Source: Chrysoperla carnea (Eukaryota > Arthropoda > Insecta > Neuroptera > Chrysopidae). From it: a stretch of DNA of 64,000 bases. The stretch is taken from assembly GCF_905475395.1 (NCBI RefSeq), contig NC_058339.1, positions 54,135,172 through 54,199,171 on the forward strand. The letters run 5' to 3'. Below are positions 46,350 to 57,309 of this stretch, in pieces; position 1 is the stretch's first letter; each line of letters begins with the position of its first letter. The position numbers were made by a program, and so were the translations under genes. Under the pieces are notes generated by a model, which was not told where the DNA came from, searched no databases, and worked only from the letters and a program-made list of their open reading frames with translations.

Positions 46350-48250
46350 TTTAATCAGAAAAGAATTTACAATCCTCAGTACAGCATACATACAACTTAT
46401 TTAGTTCAGTAACTTGTTTGATTTTCCATATCTTCGGGTACTTTGCTCATCGGTGTAATTCAATTGCAACGCAACTACAACCCGATTTATTTGCAGTAAT
46501 TGAACTAAAATACAAATTAAAGCAGGTCAAACTTCAGTTGAATCAAGATAAGGTTATACTCGCACCAGTGGGTGAAGCTTAGTGAAACAACATAAATCCT
46601 TCTTAAAGACGAATTGCAAACGTATTATGTCCATACCCGAAAGACCAAGTGTACAGTGTTAAAATTGAGGCTAGTGTAAGACTCTATTATCTCGGCTGAG
46701 TTTGAAAACAATCTTAAAAATGTTTAAGTTTGCAATCAGATAATTGCTATTGGAAATAATAGGATGGCAGTCGAGAATGTGTTAAGTAAATTTCTGATAA
46801 TGGGAATTACACATTAACATGACCTCTCTTAAATTTCTTAAGTTCTCAAAATTATGATACCAAGCCAAAAATATTGTTAAAAGTAGCCTAACACCAAATA
46901 AATAGCCTAAAGAAAATCACACTGATATTCAATTTAAAAAATTATGCCCCGGAAATTGTCCATGGCCGGCATGTCCCGATTTTTAACATTTCCCAGGTAT
47001 CTGTTGATCGTGCGTCACTTTAGATATGATTTTTCTATAGAGTAAATATATAATTATTGAAGGAGCCGATTTGAATAATACTTTTTCTTATACATACTAC
47101 TAGTAAGAGGAAAATTTCTTGTCTGTAATTTTGCTCGGCTTTTCTTCATAGGTTTTTTTTTCTATGCACAGAAACCATAAACATTCTTATACTTAATATT
47201 CTAGATTCGAATTCAAAGACAATTTTCATTTGCAAATATAACAATGTAATATTTCTTCTCGCTGTAGTTTTAAGAGTGAAAACTTGATTGCGTGTACAAA
47301 TATAAAAAAGTTTTCAGTTAGAAAAATACAATTTTATATTCTACATTTTATAACAAATTCCTCTAAACAAGTAGGTTACGAGAACATTTCATGAATAAAT
47401 CAATGGTAACCACAGATACAATTTGTAAGCATGTATTTTTAAATTTTAAATGTAAGTTATAAATCACAGTTTTTGGGAAGATTAATCTATGTCTCACCAC
47501 AAAAAATAATGTTTACAAAAAATATTCAATCTTATGCCTAATTACTGAATGCAGAAGACATAAAAGTACACCATAACACTAAAACTTATATCTTCGGAAT
47601 AATAAGGTGCATCCTCTTGTAAAAAATGGTAATGTCATCCTTTATGGAGGATTACCTCTACCCTCCACAATATAAAATCATCCAAATCCTTAGATGTGCA
47701 TCACTTTTTCGTAAAGGTGACGAGGGGGTAAATTACTAAATAGGTAATTCGAGAAGTTAAAATTATTCCGAAAAAAAAGTATACTACTATGCTTATAAAA
47801 AAAATTAATATACTGTATCGAATACATCAAATTACAACGTTTAATAGAAAGAAATATTTCAAAAGCCGGCAAACAATAAAAAGCGTCATAAAAATGCTTA
47901 ATCAGTAAAACATGCCAAGTTCAAAATTATCTAATCATTCTAAAAATAAAATTTTTCCTTTCAAAACATTGAATAAAATTTCGCAACATTAAATAAACAA
48001 ACTGCAGCTGAAAATAACGACACCGTCATTTAAACGTCAAATCACGAGAGATTGACAGTTAAAAAAATACAAACAAAAAACTGTCCATTCACAGGAGTAA
48101 CATTAAATTAAGGGATTTTATGAATGAAAATACCATTAAAAATAAATCCTTCAAAAATTTTCCAATTAACATCACGAAAACGATACCATTTATACAAAAT
48201 TCTTTTTCATTTATACTAAGGGTTGTAAAAAAAACAAATGAATATCAACA
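46350..48250 (-). other. Probable first intron of the Pgant2-like gene
   Basis: This stretch lies downstream of the minus-strand donor at 48253. I searched by eye for the next exon (stem region or glycosyltransferase motifs) and found none, so the intron probably extends out of the recognisable area, perhaps beyond the window. No repeat is named. The 60-codon minus frame at 47690-47872 is not called. Confidence 0.4.
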
Positions 48251-48253
48251 AAC

Positions 48254-48352
48254 CTTTCCCTCTCGACCCGTCTGAAGATAGTAAACAATCACAAACATCC
48301 ATGCCATCGAAAATAATAACAATACTTTAACATTACGCCTCATTATTAACAT
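48254..48352 (-). CDS. Polypeptide GalNAc-transferase (Pgant2/GALNT2-like), first coding exon
   Basis: On the minus strand ATG at 48352 (or a second ATG at 48343, giving MRRNVK) opens 33 codons ending GAGGGAAAG before a donor G|GTTTGT at 48254/48253. The peptide is a short basic start, MRRNVK, then a single hydrophobic anchor VLLLFSMAWMFVIVYYL, then QTGREGK. That is the cytoplasmic tail, type II membrane anchor and start of the stem of a Golgi enzyme that adds GalNAc to Ser/Thr (mucin-type O-glycosylation). The MRR-N-[IV]-K start with W and YY in the anchor closely resembles insect Pgant2 and vertebrate GALNT2. The second Met is the more likely start by that comparison. The catalytic domain was not found in this window. 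It is divergent from Fuzzy, with start codons 1.7 kb apart. Confidence 0.6.
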
Positions 48353-48469
48353 TTGACTAGAATTTTATTCAAAAAATATTACAAAAAAACTAACAAATTA
48401 TAAAAAACAAACAATCACTTTGATTTTATATTAGAAACCACGAGGATCAACGACACTACACGATTATAA

Positions 48470-48620
48470 TTGTTGTACATTTGACAGTAGCGTCCGACAT
48501 ACTGAAGTTGTCAGCGCTACTACGCCTTCCTCCTATGTTTATTGTGTATATTCAACATCGACATATACACACGCAAACGGCAAACGACGGGGTTAGCTAG
48601 CGCATGGCTTTCTATCATTT
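48470..48620 (-). promoter_or_regulatory. Likely upstream region of the Pgant2-like gene
   Basis: About 120-270 bases upstream of the minus-strand ATG, GC content rises (GCGTCCGACATACTG, CTGTCAGCGCTACTACG complement, CAAACGACGGGGTTAGC), as at many insect promoters. No TATA box is evident. The call rests on position and composition only. Confidence 0.3.
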
Positions 48621-48983
48621 CTCTCTGATTATTCGCCAACACATGGTGGAATAACAAAGATAAAATTATTATTTTATGGTATACAGATGATTCATTTTTA
48701 GATTATTAGTAGAGTATGCCTTATCAACAATGCAAGTCAATTAATTCACCTGCTGCGTAAGACTTCTACGTCATTAATCAGTTGTTACTTTCAATTTCTT
48801 AAAGTTCATTTGCTTGTATGCTGTACGTAAGTAACAATCAAAGTTCAACAATTAAAATTATCAACTTAACAAATTTTATGTGTTCCGAATATAATTTGGA
48901 AACGTGGAATCAAAACAAGACTAAAGGTCGTTTACCTACCACAAAGTATACTTTGATGATGCTCGCTGAATGGTCGTGCTTGA

Positions 48984-49304
48984 CTTGAACTTACTTTCAA
49001 GTCAATCACAAAAACACAAAACAATGAAAGCAATATCGGAGATATTGTTTTAATTGATGTGTTTTATAACAAATCTTCTATTGGTACCATATCCACTGGA
49101 CCCCTATCTAAGGACCAAAAAGTAGAATATCAGATCAAACTGTTTTCAACAAAATATTCGAATTTGTTCAAAGATATGTTAAATGAGCAATTTCATTTGT
49201 ACCATTACTTTAATGAAACATATCGATATAGCAATGCTCTAATGGCTATTTCGGATAAAGTAAATAGTCCAAAATTTTCTCGAACTTATTATGCGCTTTC
49301 CTGA
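48984..49304 (+). CDS. Unassigned exon-like open stretch
   Basis: The frame is open from 48984 to TGA 49302-49304 (about 106 codons) with no ATG at the start. A pyrimidine-rich acceptor TTACTTTCAAG|TCAATC at about 49001 would give a terminal exon of about 100 codons. The peptide has mixed, protein-like composition (GTISTGPLSKDQKVEYQIKL, FKDMLNEQFHLYHYFNETYR). No domain is recognised. It lies between the divergent Pgant2-like exon and Fuzzy. It could be the last exon of a gene, a processed fragment or a transposon remnant. Confidence 0.3.
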   Translation, partial: LELTFKSITKTQNNESNIGDIVLIDVFYNKSSIGTISTGPLSKDQKVEYQIKLFSTKYSNLFKDMLNEQFHLYHYFNETYRYSNALMAISDKVNSPKFSRTYYALS

Positions 49305-49976
49305 AGAAATATACACCACGAATGTTGACAAGGCACACAGTTTTGTCAGAGACGATAATTTCAGTACCATGTAACTGGAACTGAGACACATCAATATGAG
49401 AGAGGGACCATGGCTAAGATTTCTCTTGACCCGTGGCTGAAATGTTTGTCAATATTCGAAAAGTTTCAAAACCAGTGAGAAATAGTACATTTCTATCTAT
49501 AGATTTACTAAAGAGAACGGTTTTTTTGCTGGTTTGCAAAGAGTAATAAACTAAAAAGAAATATAACAATCACCTATACATTATTTTCTTTCCTTTACCT
49601 TGAACGGTACATATTTTAACCATCTTCTTTCTCTTTAATGAGATTGCGCTGTTACATAAAATCATGTGGAGCAAACAAAGAGAGAATAAATGGTCGATAG
49701 GATACAATGCAAAGAAGAAAGTAATTGAATGCAGAAGAATCATCGGCATGAAATTACTTTATCTCATGTATAAAAGATACCATAGATGGCAGTTATAACA
49801 ATGAACAAGATGACATTTCACCCTAAAGACATCTCTAATATAATTCTGGTACTAACAACGTTTAACCTGATACAGTTCGTACGAGATCAAATAGATGGAC
49901 TGTAACATGTGAAATAAAAACCCTCACATCTGTGCGAAAAACTTTCAACTAAAAGATAATTACATACGCTGACAAA

Positions 49977-50009
49977 ATGTCAAATTTGAAAACACATTTT
50001 CCAATTTGA
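49977..50009 (+). promoter_or_regulatory. Short upstream ORF before Fuzzy
   Basis: ATG at 49977 opens 10 codons ending TGA at 50007-50009, only 12 bases before the Fuzzy start. If included in the mRNA leader it could reduce translation of the main frame. The transcription start is not known, so its presence in the mRNA is inference. Confidence 0.3.
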
Positions 50010-50021
50010 AAAATAAAAAAG

Positions 50022-51595
50022 ATGTCTTTAAATGTAATGTGCCTAACTTCCAGTGGAGGTTTACCTTTGTTCATACGTAAAAAAGGGGACACCATAAATG
50101 TAAGTACTGACTTTTTACCCTTCGAGAAATTTTCGTAATTTTTCATTTGATTCCAGCTTCCTTTTTCAACCGTAGCGGCTTTAAATGGGGTTCATATGTT
50201 TGGAAAATCACACAATATAGAATTATTAAATACAGGAACAGAAAATGCAGCAATTGTTTGGAAAGAGTTCCAAGATAGGTTAGTTTTTTAGATACCAGTG
50301 AAATAAATGCCAAACTTGAGAATCAATTTGTTTCAGTATTGTTCTAATTGGAATAGCCCACGAAACGAGCGAAGAAATTATCTCACTATTGCTAGAATCC
50401 ATATTCCATGCCATGGTTTTAACAGTCGGATTAGAAGATATTAAAAATCAACGAAATGTAGAACGTTTAAAACGAGATTTGCGGGTAACGATCCGAATTG
50501 TATTTTATAACCCGCCTAGGACTAATAATTCTTAATTATTTGTAGATAAGTTTTCCATTGATAGATCGATTATTAGAATGTGTAGACACAGCCTCGACTG
50601 TTAACGAAATTGTTGATCTAGTTGGTTTATCCGAAGTAATTTTAACTCCAGAAAATCATTTATTACAAGTAACTATATCCTACGAACTATATTCCCTTTC
50701 AAAAATATTTACAATTTATTTTTCCATAAGACAGTTTTGGACACATACGCCGAATGTATGGATTCATTATACGGCTGTCTATTAATCCACGGGCGAATTG
50801 CCGTAGCAACAAAAAATTGGTGGAGTTTGCATCCTGATGAACGAAAGTTGCTTTCCTTGTTGATATCCACAGATAATCTAGCAACAGCTCGTGATATTCC
50901 TATTTTTCTACCATATAAAAGTCCTGAGGTATACTCCTAATTTATATTATTTTCAAATTACCATTAATTGTCGAATTTTTAGGTCGCTTTCCGATTAGTA
51001 ACATGTACATTAATAAAAAATGTAGTAGTTTGTACAATTTGTGGACCTGCACCAGAATTAGCTGAAGTTGATCACATTGTAGTGCAATGTTTTAAAACAA
51101 TGGTTGAAGTCTTGAAATCAGCCGAACAATGTTACCCAAGAAATTTCCCACAATCATTACAGTTGGCACCTGAAATATTAGGGTATTTAATATTAAATAA
51201 ATTTTAAATTTATTTTCTGAAATAAAATTCCTTTTAGGTTATTACTCATAAACACCGATGATAAAAAATTTATGTTATCCAGAAATGCTCAGCAAGTTTC
51301 AAAAAAACGTTCTCTAAGTGGTATGCATCGACTTGACACTCTACGAACGTTTTATTATGAATCAGTTAAAACATTTTTAATGCCAACGAACGATGCAGAT
51401 CCCGAAGAAGAGGATGCTAATTCAGAAGCACATGAAACTTATTGGTGTTCTGAGTACCATAAATGCCATGCTTTAAAAGTAGCTAATAATATTTTATGCC
51501 TTTTATATACGTCAGCCGTACAAACACATACAATGCGTTTGATGAGTCAGAAAACGTTAAAAGACTTAATTTCGGATAAACAATTATGTTGGTAA
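50022..51595 (+). CDS. Fuzzy, planar cell polarity and ciliogenesis effector, complete 7-exon gene
   Basis: Joined exons: 50022-50099, 50157-50278, 50337-50484, 50546-50668, 50731-50928, 50983-51182, 51238-51595, giving 408 residues (human FUZ has 418). All introns are GT..AG and only 54-62 bp. Diagnostic segments: MSLNVMCLTSSGGLPLF at the start; LNGVHMFG (35-42); TENAAIVWKEFQDS (to 67); VGLEDI then RNVERLKRDLR (97-116); IDRLLEC; GRIAVATKNWW (178-188); ARDIPIFLP; CGPAP; ILGLLLI; an acidic loop around 341-353. These follow vertebrate FUZ in order and spacing. The family has three longin-like domains. Fuzzy pairs with Inturned in a RabGEF-like module of the CPLANE complex that acts at the basal body and in planar polarity of hairs. 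The start is the first ATG in frame with the conserved beginning. The stop matches the family end, although TGG|GTAAAT there resembles a donor. No AATAAA lies close after the stop. Confidence 0.93.
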
Positions 51596-51599
51596 ATGT

Positions 51600-51935
51600 G
51601 CCTAAAATTATTTTAGATTAATTTCCAATTAGTTCTTCTTTTCATTCTTAATAGCGTCAGATGAAAAATGATTATTATTAATATACCCTACTTTTAAAAA
51701 CAGCCTACCCATTCGAACAAGTTAGCAAATTTATTAGGTGCATAACCATCACAATTTGACACCCTCTACCCATTTAGGCGTTATTTTTCACCCACATATT
51801 ATTTAAAAAAGGCATAATTTGTTAATTTTAATTAGCATATCATTGCTCATTGGTCATGCCACCAACTAAAATGTTTCCCCTACGTTTCTGTATTGTTTGT
51901 TGGGGGAATGTTAATCCGGAAACTTTCGACATTTT
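51600..51935 (+). other. Region downstream of Fuzzy
   Basis: Probably 3' UTR followed by intergenic sequence. No AATAAA is seen within it; the nearest ones lie near 52059 and 52228, so the mRNA may be longer than expected or may use a variant signal. Confidence 0.35.
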
Positions 51936-51936
51936 A

Positions 51937-52201
51937 ACTTAAAAACTGGAATGCATTCGATAAATTTACCGAAGAAAAATTGAAATGTCCCCATTTAAAA
52001 ATAATTCTATACGATCCAACTGTTAACTTCGAAAACGGCAACCTCTACTCGAGAATGGAAATAAAAATATGCAATATTTTAAGAGACTTATATTACGTTA
52101 TAACTTATTTTACGAAATCAAATTTCAATTTACCACAATTTCCAAATGTTTTAGTACTTTATAGTACCTACGTAATATATGAACTAATAGCTGAACATTA
52201 G
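51937..52201 (+). CDS. Unassigned exon-like open stretch
   Basis: The frame is open from about 51942 to TAG 52199-52201 (about 86 codons). The peptide reads NWNAFDKFTEEKLKCPHLKI, then LYSRMEIKICNILRDLYYVI, and ends YELIAEH. Codon use includes CTC, TAC, TCG and GGC, unlike the chance frames around it. There is no ATG in a good context near its start. It could be a terminal exon or a decayed gene piece. It is not recognised and lies 340 bases after Fuzzy on the same strand. Confidence 0.25.
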
Positions 52202-52204
52202 GTC

Positions 52205-53850
52205 ATACATTACGTCTGATAAGCCTAAAATAAAACACACACACGCCAGGATTTCCTCTAGGAAAAACTGTACAAGAAATTCTGTGTGTGTGTACGTTAT
52301 GAATAACAAGACATACTTAATTAACCATTTATGGAATGCTTTAGTCACTCTTTTATAACATTAACTTGTAAGTTAATAAAAATTGGCTAAATCAGTCTCT
52401 AAAGAAATGGAGTATCTTGAAATTTGGTTTTCTGGATACCGTCCAAATATAAAAAAAATTAACGAACGAATTTATGCTACCGTTTAGAATATAGAAATAG
52501 TTATTTTTTGTATTATTAATATATTTTATTTAATAAATTTTATACTTTTATACGTAATTTTATTGCCCTGTTTTTATTTAAATAGATATTTTAAACTTAC
52601 CTACCCACAAAGAATATTTGGAGTATCTTTACAATTCGAAGTCTTATATATGCATAATTCCTAAGTGGATAGGATCCGAGTTCAAAAATAGAAAATAAAA
52701 AACAACAGAAGCATTTTTGCAGAAGTAAATTCTGCAGATATTTAAAGTAACATGAATACACGAGGCGAGAGGAGCTCAAGGAGGACTTTTTTCCGAATTC
52801 TTGCATCCTTATTCGAATCGCTTTAAGTATTTGTGTTACTTTTGGCATCACACTAACCTGTGTGTAGTAAAACGGACTTTTTTCAGTTTAAATTTTTTCA
52901 ATCTCACCCCTTCTGTCTTAAAAATGGTAAACATCAAAACGAGTTTTAAATCATATTGTTCTTCGAAAAAAAGTACATATCTATTAAGTAACTATAGGGC
53001 TCAGTCTATTTTTTTTAGTCCATGATCGCATCACATCATTACAGGCAGTTTCTTAAATCTTTTAGAATTAGAAAATCTGAGATAGTATTTCCTTCGTCAA
53101 CTCAAAATATTTTTATGCCAAGAGGAACAGACTACTGAAGAGCATGTAAAATTAACGAACTCAAATAAATTATCAATATTTTCAAATAAAATACAATGTC
53201 ATGCTTACCTTTTTATAGAATAAGATTTTCCACCACTTTTCCTCAAAATTTTCACAACCGCCCACAAAAAATTACTAAAATTTCAAACAAATTACCAAAT
53301 TAATTCTTTTAGATGTTATTATGTTATATTATGTCACGACCGTTAAAAAACAAAAAACAAATGACAAACTTGTTAAAACAAAGTTTTAAAAAAACATTGG
53401 ATAGATTGTGCTGCTGCCTAGCGTTCATAAATATAAACATTTTAAATAAAATTATATGTGTATTAATGCGCAGGTATAAACTTAGCATGTTTAGTTGAAT
53501 ATTTGTGTATACTTGTTTTCATTCTTTGAGTCGCAATCGTTTTTAAAGTTTGTTGGTACTAACTATATACCCAGTGTTTAAACTTTTTATACAATTTTTT
53601 TTTGTTTATAAACCATTAATTAAAAAATTCTTCTAGAAAACCAATATTTCTAGTAAACATTCTTAAAAAAATGTTGGATATAATTTAAATAAAATTTGTT
53701 TATATTGTTTCGTGTTTTTTTGAGTTTTTATTTTATTGTTTATAAAGAATTAGTTTTTTAAAAGTGCAGTTTGAAAACAGTAGTAGCATGCTTTACTACA
53801 CAACTTAAGTTTTATTTTTTAAAGTGATTTTTAAAAAGTTTTGTTATTGT
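52205..53850. other. Intergenic, nothing recognised
   Basis: AT-rich, with short (AC)n-like tracts near 52232-52242 and 52284-52294. Open frames at 52597-52851 (minus), 52801-53025 and 53313-53498 lack support. Confidence 0.45.
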
Positions 53851-53854
53851 TTTC

Positions 53855-53988
53855 AGTTTTATTTTGATTTTTTTTTTTTGTAAATTTAAATGTTTGATTA
53901 AAAATTTTTGTGTGATTGTTTTTCAAAATCAAGAATCGTGACGTTGTTTTGCGTGCCTCGTCAAAGACGATCATCTCATAGCGAATAT
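53855..53988 (+). other. Candidate non-coding first exon
   Basis: An initiator-like TCAGTT at 53853-53858 is followed by about 130 bases whose last third is CpG-rich (CGTGACGTTGTTTTGCGTGC, CTCGTCAAAGACGATC). It ends at a perfect donor GCGAATAT|GTAAGT at 53988/53989. This is the usual look of an insect 5' UTR exon. There is no coding frame in it, and the next exon was not identified, so a gene continuing to the right of the window is possible. Confidence 0.3.
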
Positions 53989-53989
53989 G

Positions 53990-56735
53990 TAAGTTTCTTT
54001 TTTTTATTTGAAATTAAAGTTATTTGACACGCTGCGGTGGTCTTCGAAGCAACATGTTACTTGCATAACAAAATGTTTTATTTTAAATGAGGGTAGATGA
54101 GAGTACTTTGAATATTGAAATTTCAAGTGTATACAATTAACCGTTATTTTATTATGATTATAAATCCGGTTTCATAAAAGAAGTGTTGTTTTAAAAAAAT
54201 TTTATGTGATGAAATTTTGTGTAATATTCTCAAGTTGAATGTCATTCAGAGGCAACTTTTTTCAAAAACTTTTTAAGGTTTAAGGTATATGAAGTATTAC
54301 TAAACGGAAAGGTAGATGCGTTGTAGTAAGAAGTCAGTTCCATGTATGGGCTACGTAAACACCTGCAGTGAAAAGTTTTTAAAACATCCGCTGACTATTT
54401 AACTCTGAACATCTGTGTTATATCTCTTCAGTTTTGTACCTATTTTTAAGAATTGTTATTTTTAGTACAATTGAATGCATAAAAAACTTATGGTCAGGTT
54501 TAGTTTTTGGTCCAAATATTTTATTTGGTCAACATAAGATGACAAATATTAATAGCGATGTATATACTTATATAAAAATTTTTGCTGTTAAGATGCATTT
54601 AAAGAAAAATAATTAAGCGTTCAAAACAAAATTTTACAGGGGTCTTGAGAATGCAAATTAAATTATAGTTTCCAGAGCCACCCAGATTTACACATAGGCG
54701 TGGTACAGGTGTCGATTGCTGCGATGAAATTAATAATAAGATTTTTAAAAATGTTCAAATTTCATAATATTTTCAATGTCAATTATTCTTAATTCATGTT
54801 TGAACATGTCTAAAACACAATACTGAACAAAATTAAATCTTTAATTAAAATTTTTACTGATAAGAGATGTCGGATACGGATACACGATTGCATTTCGGAT
54901 ATCCGATAGTTTCATATATGATTAGAGATGTTCACAACATCCTGATTTTTAAATTTTATTTGAATTTGCCTGTACAAAAATTGAGTGTGCTTATTTAAAC
55001 TTTGCAATTTTTAAGAAATTAAAAAAAAATTGTATCTTTGTATTCATACTGTAATTCAAGAATTTGATCTTGAATATTCTTTAACTTTAAAATTTCGTTA
55101 TTATTTACCATGTTTCAACTTTTTTGGAAAGCAGCTAAATACTTTATTAACTAAGTATTATATAGTAAAACTTCAATAAATAAACCTTTTATCGTTTAAA
55201 CAGTTTGGCTCGTATGTCTTCTGTGGAATCTAGAATCTAGATTCTAGATTCGGATCTGTTTAATTTGTAAAAGTTGTTGTTTTTTGCAAAGTTTTCGCCA
55301 ACGGTTATCGTAATTTCTTAACTAGTAATATGGTGAATAAGCGAACTTAATGAAACTTTTATAAAGTGTAATTTGACAATCTAATACGTGTAATCTGATA
55401 TTGGATTCGGATTCAGCAACCAAAATACCTACTCGATGATAATTTTGAGCCAAAATAAGCATTTTAATAAAATTTTGGGTTGCATATGCCCCCCGTTTGA
55501 GCCCTAAGCCCCCTTTTGGCTAGGTTAAGTTTTTGGAATGTTCTGTGGTACTATAAACACGTTACAAAAAGTTTCATTAAAATCGGTGATGTTTCCCAAC
55601 TTTTCAAATGCACCCCGGCTTATTAACTGTACTAATATAGTAAAACCTCTATAAATAAAATTTAAAATAGTATACAATTTGAATTATAAAATTTCCAAGT
55701 GTTATATTTTTATTAGATGTTGCTTTATTTTGACTTTTTTTTTTTTTGTTATTACCGGTGAAACAATTATTTGTAAAATTTCGTAACTTCAATAAAAGAG
55801 ATTCAAGACCCTGTGGAGATGCGAATCTAACTTCAATTTTGATAGATTTTACGATATTAATGATTAGTTATCCACCGTATAAAAATTCAAAAGTACTCAA
55901 TTGATTAATGAACACTTGTCATGCATTCTGATGGGAAATTCACTTTGAGAATTTTCATTGTACATCTTATTAAAATAAAATATTTGAAATATTTTCAGTT
56001 ATTTGTCAAGGTCATACTGGAATTATGATAGGATTCACAAATCAAAGTATCATATTACATAAACATATTTAATGGATTTCTATAAAATTAATACTCAATT
56101 AGTAAAATTAAATTGAAGGACATGTTTGTTGTTTTTATATATTTTACATAGAAATAAGATAACAAAAAAATATGATATTTTACGGTTTATTCGATTATAT
56201 TAGTTCAAAACAGAGATTTGAACATCTTTGGTAATGAGAAATGTATGTTGATATTGTTATTTTTGAATTACTAGTTCAAATCAAAATCAAATACTCTTAG
56301 ATGCTTGAAAATATTCCGGAAATAGTGATTCTGCCTACATAAAAATTTGAAACCATCGAACCAAATTTTTGTTTATTTTGAGGTTTTGACTTTCAGTAAG
56401 ACTTGATGAAATTAGGTGTAAAGTTATATTATTATGAAACTTACCGTAGAGTTATTATTTATAATAACTGTATGATAATTAGAATCCAAAAATAACAAAA
56501 AGTTCGTTTGGTTATTTTACAATTTACGATAATTTCTATGAAACGAATGACATGAGATAGATCTGAAATACTTTTTGTAAATACAGTTTTGAACGATATT
56601 TCAGAAAGCATTATAGAATTTTATCATCAAATAAACTTAATTTTTGTTTCTTTTTTTGTAAAATTATTTTATATATATACAGAGTTTTATGGAAAACAGA
56701 AATAAATTAAAACAGCTCGTTTTTCTTGCAATTTT
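53990..56735. other. Intergenic or intronic, minor repeats
   Basis: Two pogo-like terminus fragments, TATAGTAAAACTTCAATAAA (55160) and TATAGTAAAACCTCTATAAA (55637), lie in the same orientation. The segment GCATATGCCCCCCGTTTGAG near 55482 looks like an old retroelement piece. A perfect 26-bp palindrome lies at 55226-55251. No gene is called; the 60-codon frame at 54434-54616 lacks support. Confidence 0.4.
55226..55251. other. Perfect 26-bp palindrome
   Basis: Three nested GAATCTAGA-type units give an exactly self-complementary 26-base sequence (GAATCTAGAATCTAGA, continuing with its complement). It is a small tandem repeat of GAATCTA/TAGATTC. Function unknown. Confidence 0.8.
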
Positions 56736-56736
56736 T

Positions 56737-57308
56737 CAGGGCAATTTTGAATAAAAGGCTTGATTTTTTCATATGAAGTTGGACTAAGTCTAAATCCATT
56801 CTGCAAATTTTGCTCAATTTTTGATTGCAAAATTAGAGAATATTTAACATTGCTCTTATGGGAAAACAGTAGATGGTTATGTTTTCATAGATTTCTCCAA
56901 AACTAGCCGATAGAAATTAAAAAAAAAACTATTTAAAGTTAAAACCTTAATCAATTATTGAAAACAAAAAACCCCGTTGTGGCCGACTAATTAAGCATGT
57001 ATGAGCACGGTAGTGGGGACACAAATTTAAAAAAAATTGTCAATTTTGATGGTGAATTATGTTATAACTTGAAAATATAAGACGGGAAGTAAAAATAAAA
57101 TTTTTCGAAATCTGGAGTAATTTTGAAAGTTTTGAAAATTTTGTTCGATATTTCGAAAACCAAGGCAGATATCAAAAAATTGTATTCTTATTTTTCGTCT
57201 ACATTTATGAATTTAAAACAAAATTCATTATCAAAGTTGAAAATAATTAAAGACACAAATAATTTCAACCGCAAGTCAAAACTTGCCTTGGCGCTCGTAC
57301 TACCTTAA
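56737..57308 (+). repeat. Repeat family B, second full-length-like copy
   Basis: Same order of landmarks as 28363-28942: AGGGCAATTTTGAATAAAAG, GGCTTGATTTTTTC, CAGTAGATGGTTATG, an internal TTAAGCATGTATGAGCACGG, and the end GGCGCTCGTACTACCTTAA. The conserved internal junction in two copies shows that it belongs to the element. The 61-codon frame at 57123-57308 lies inside it. Confidence 0.65.
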
Positions 57309-57309
57309 A

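Noticed and set aside
50699..50884. 61-codon minus-strand frame
   Set aside because: Antisense shadow of Fuzzy exon 5.
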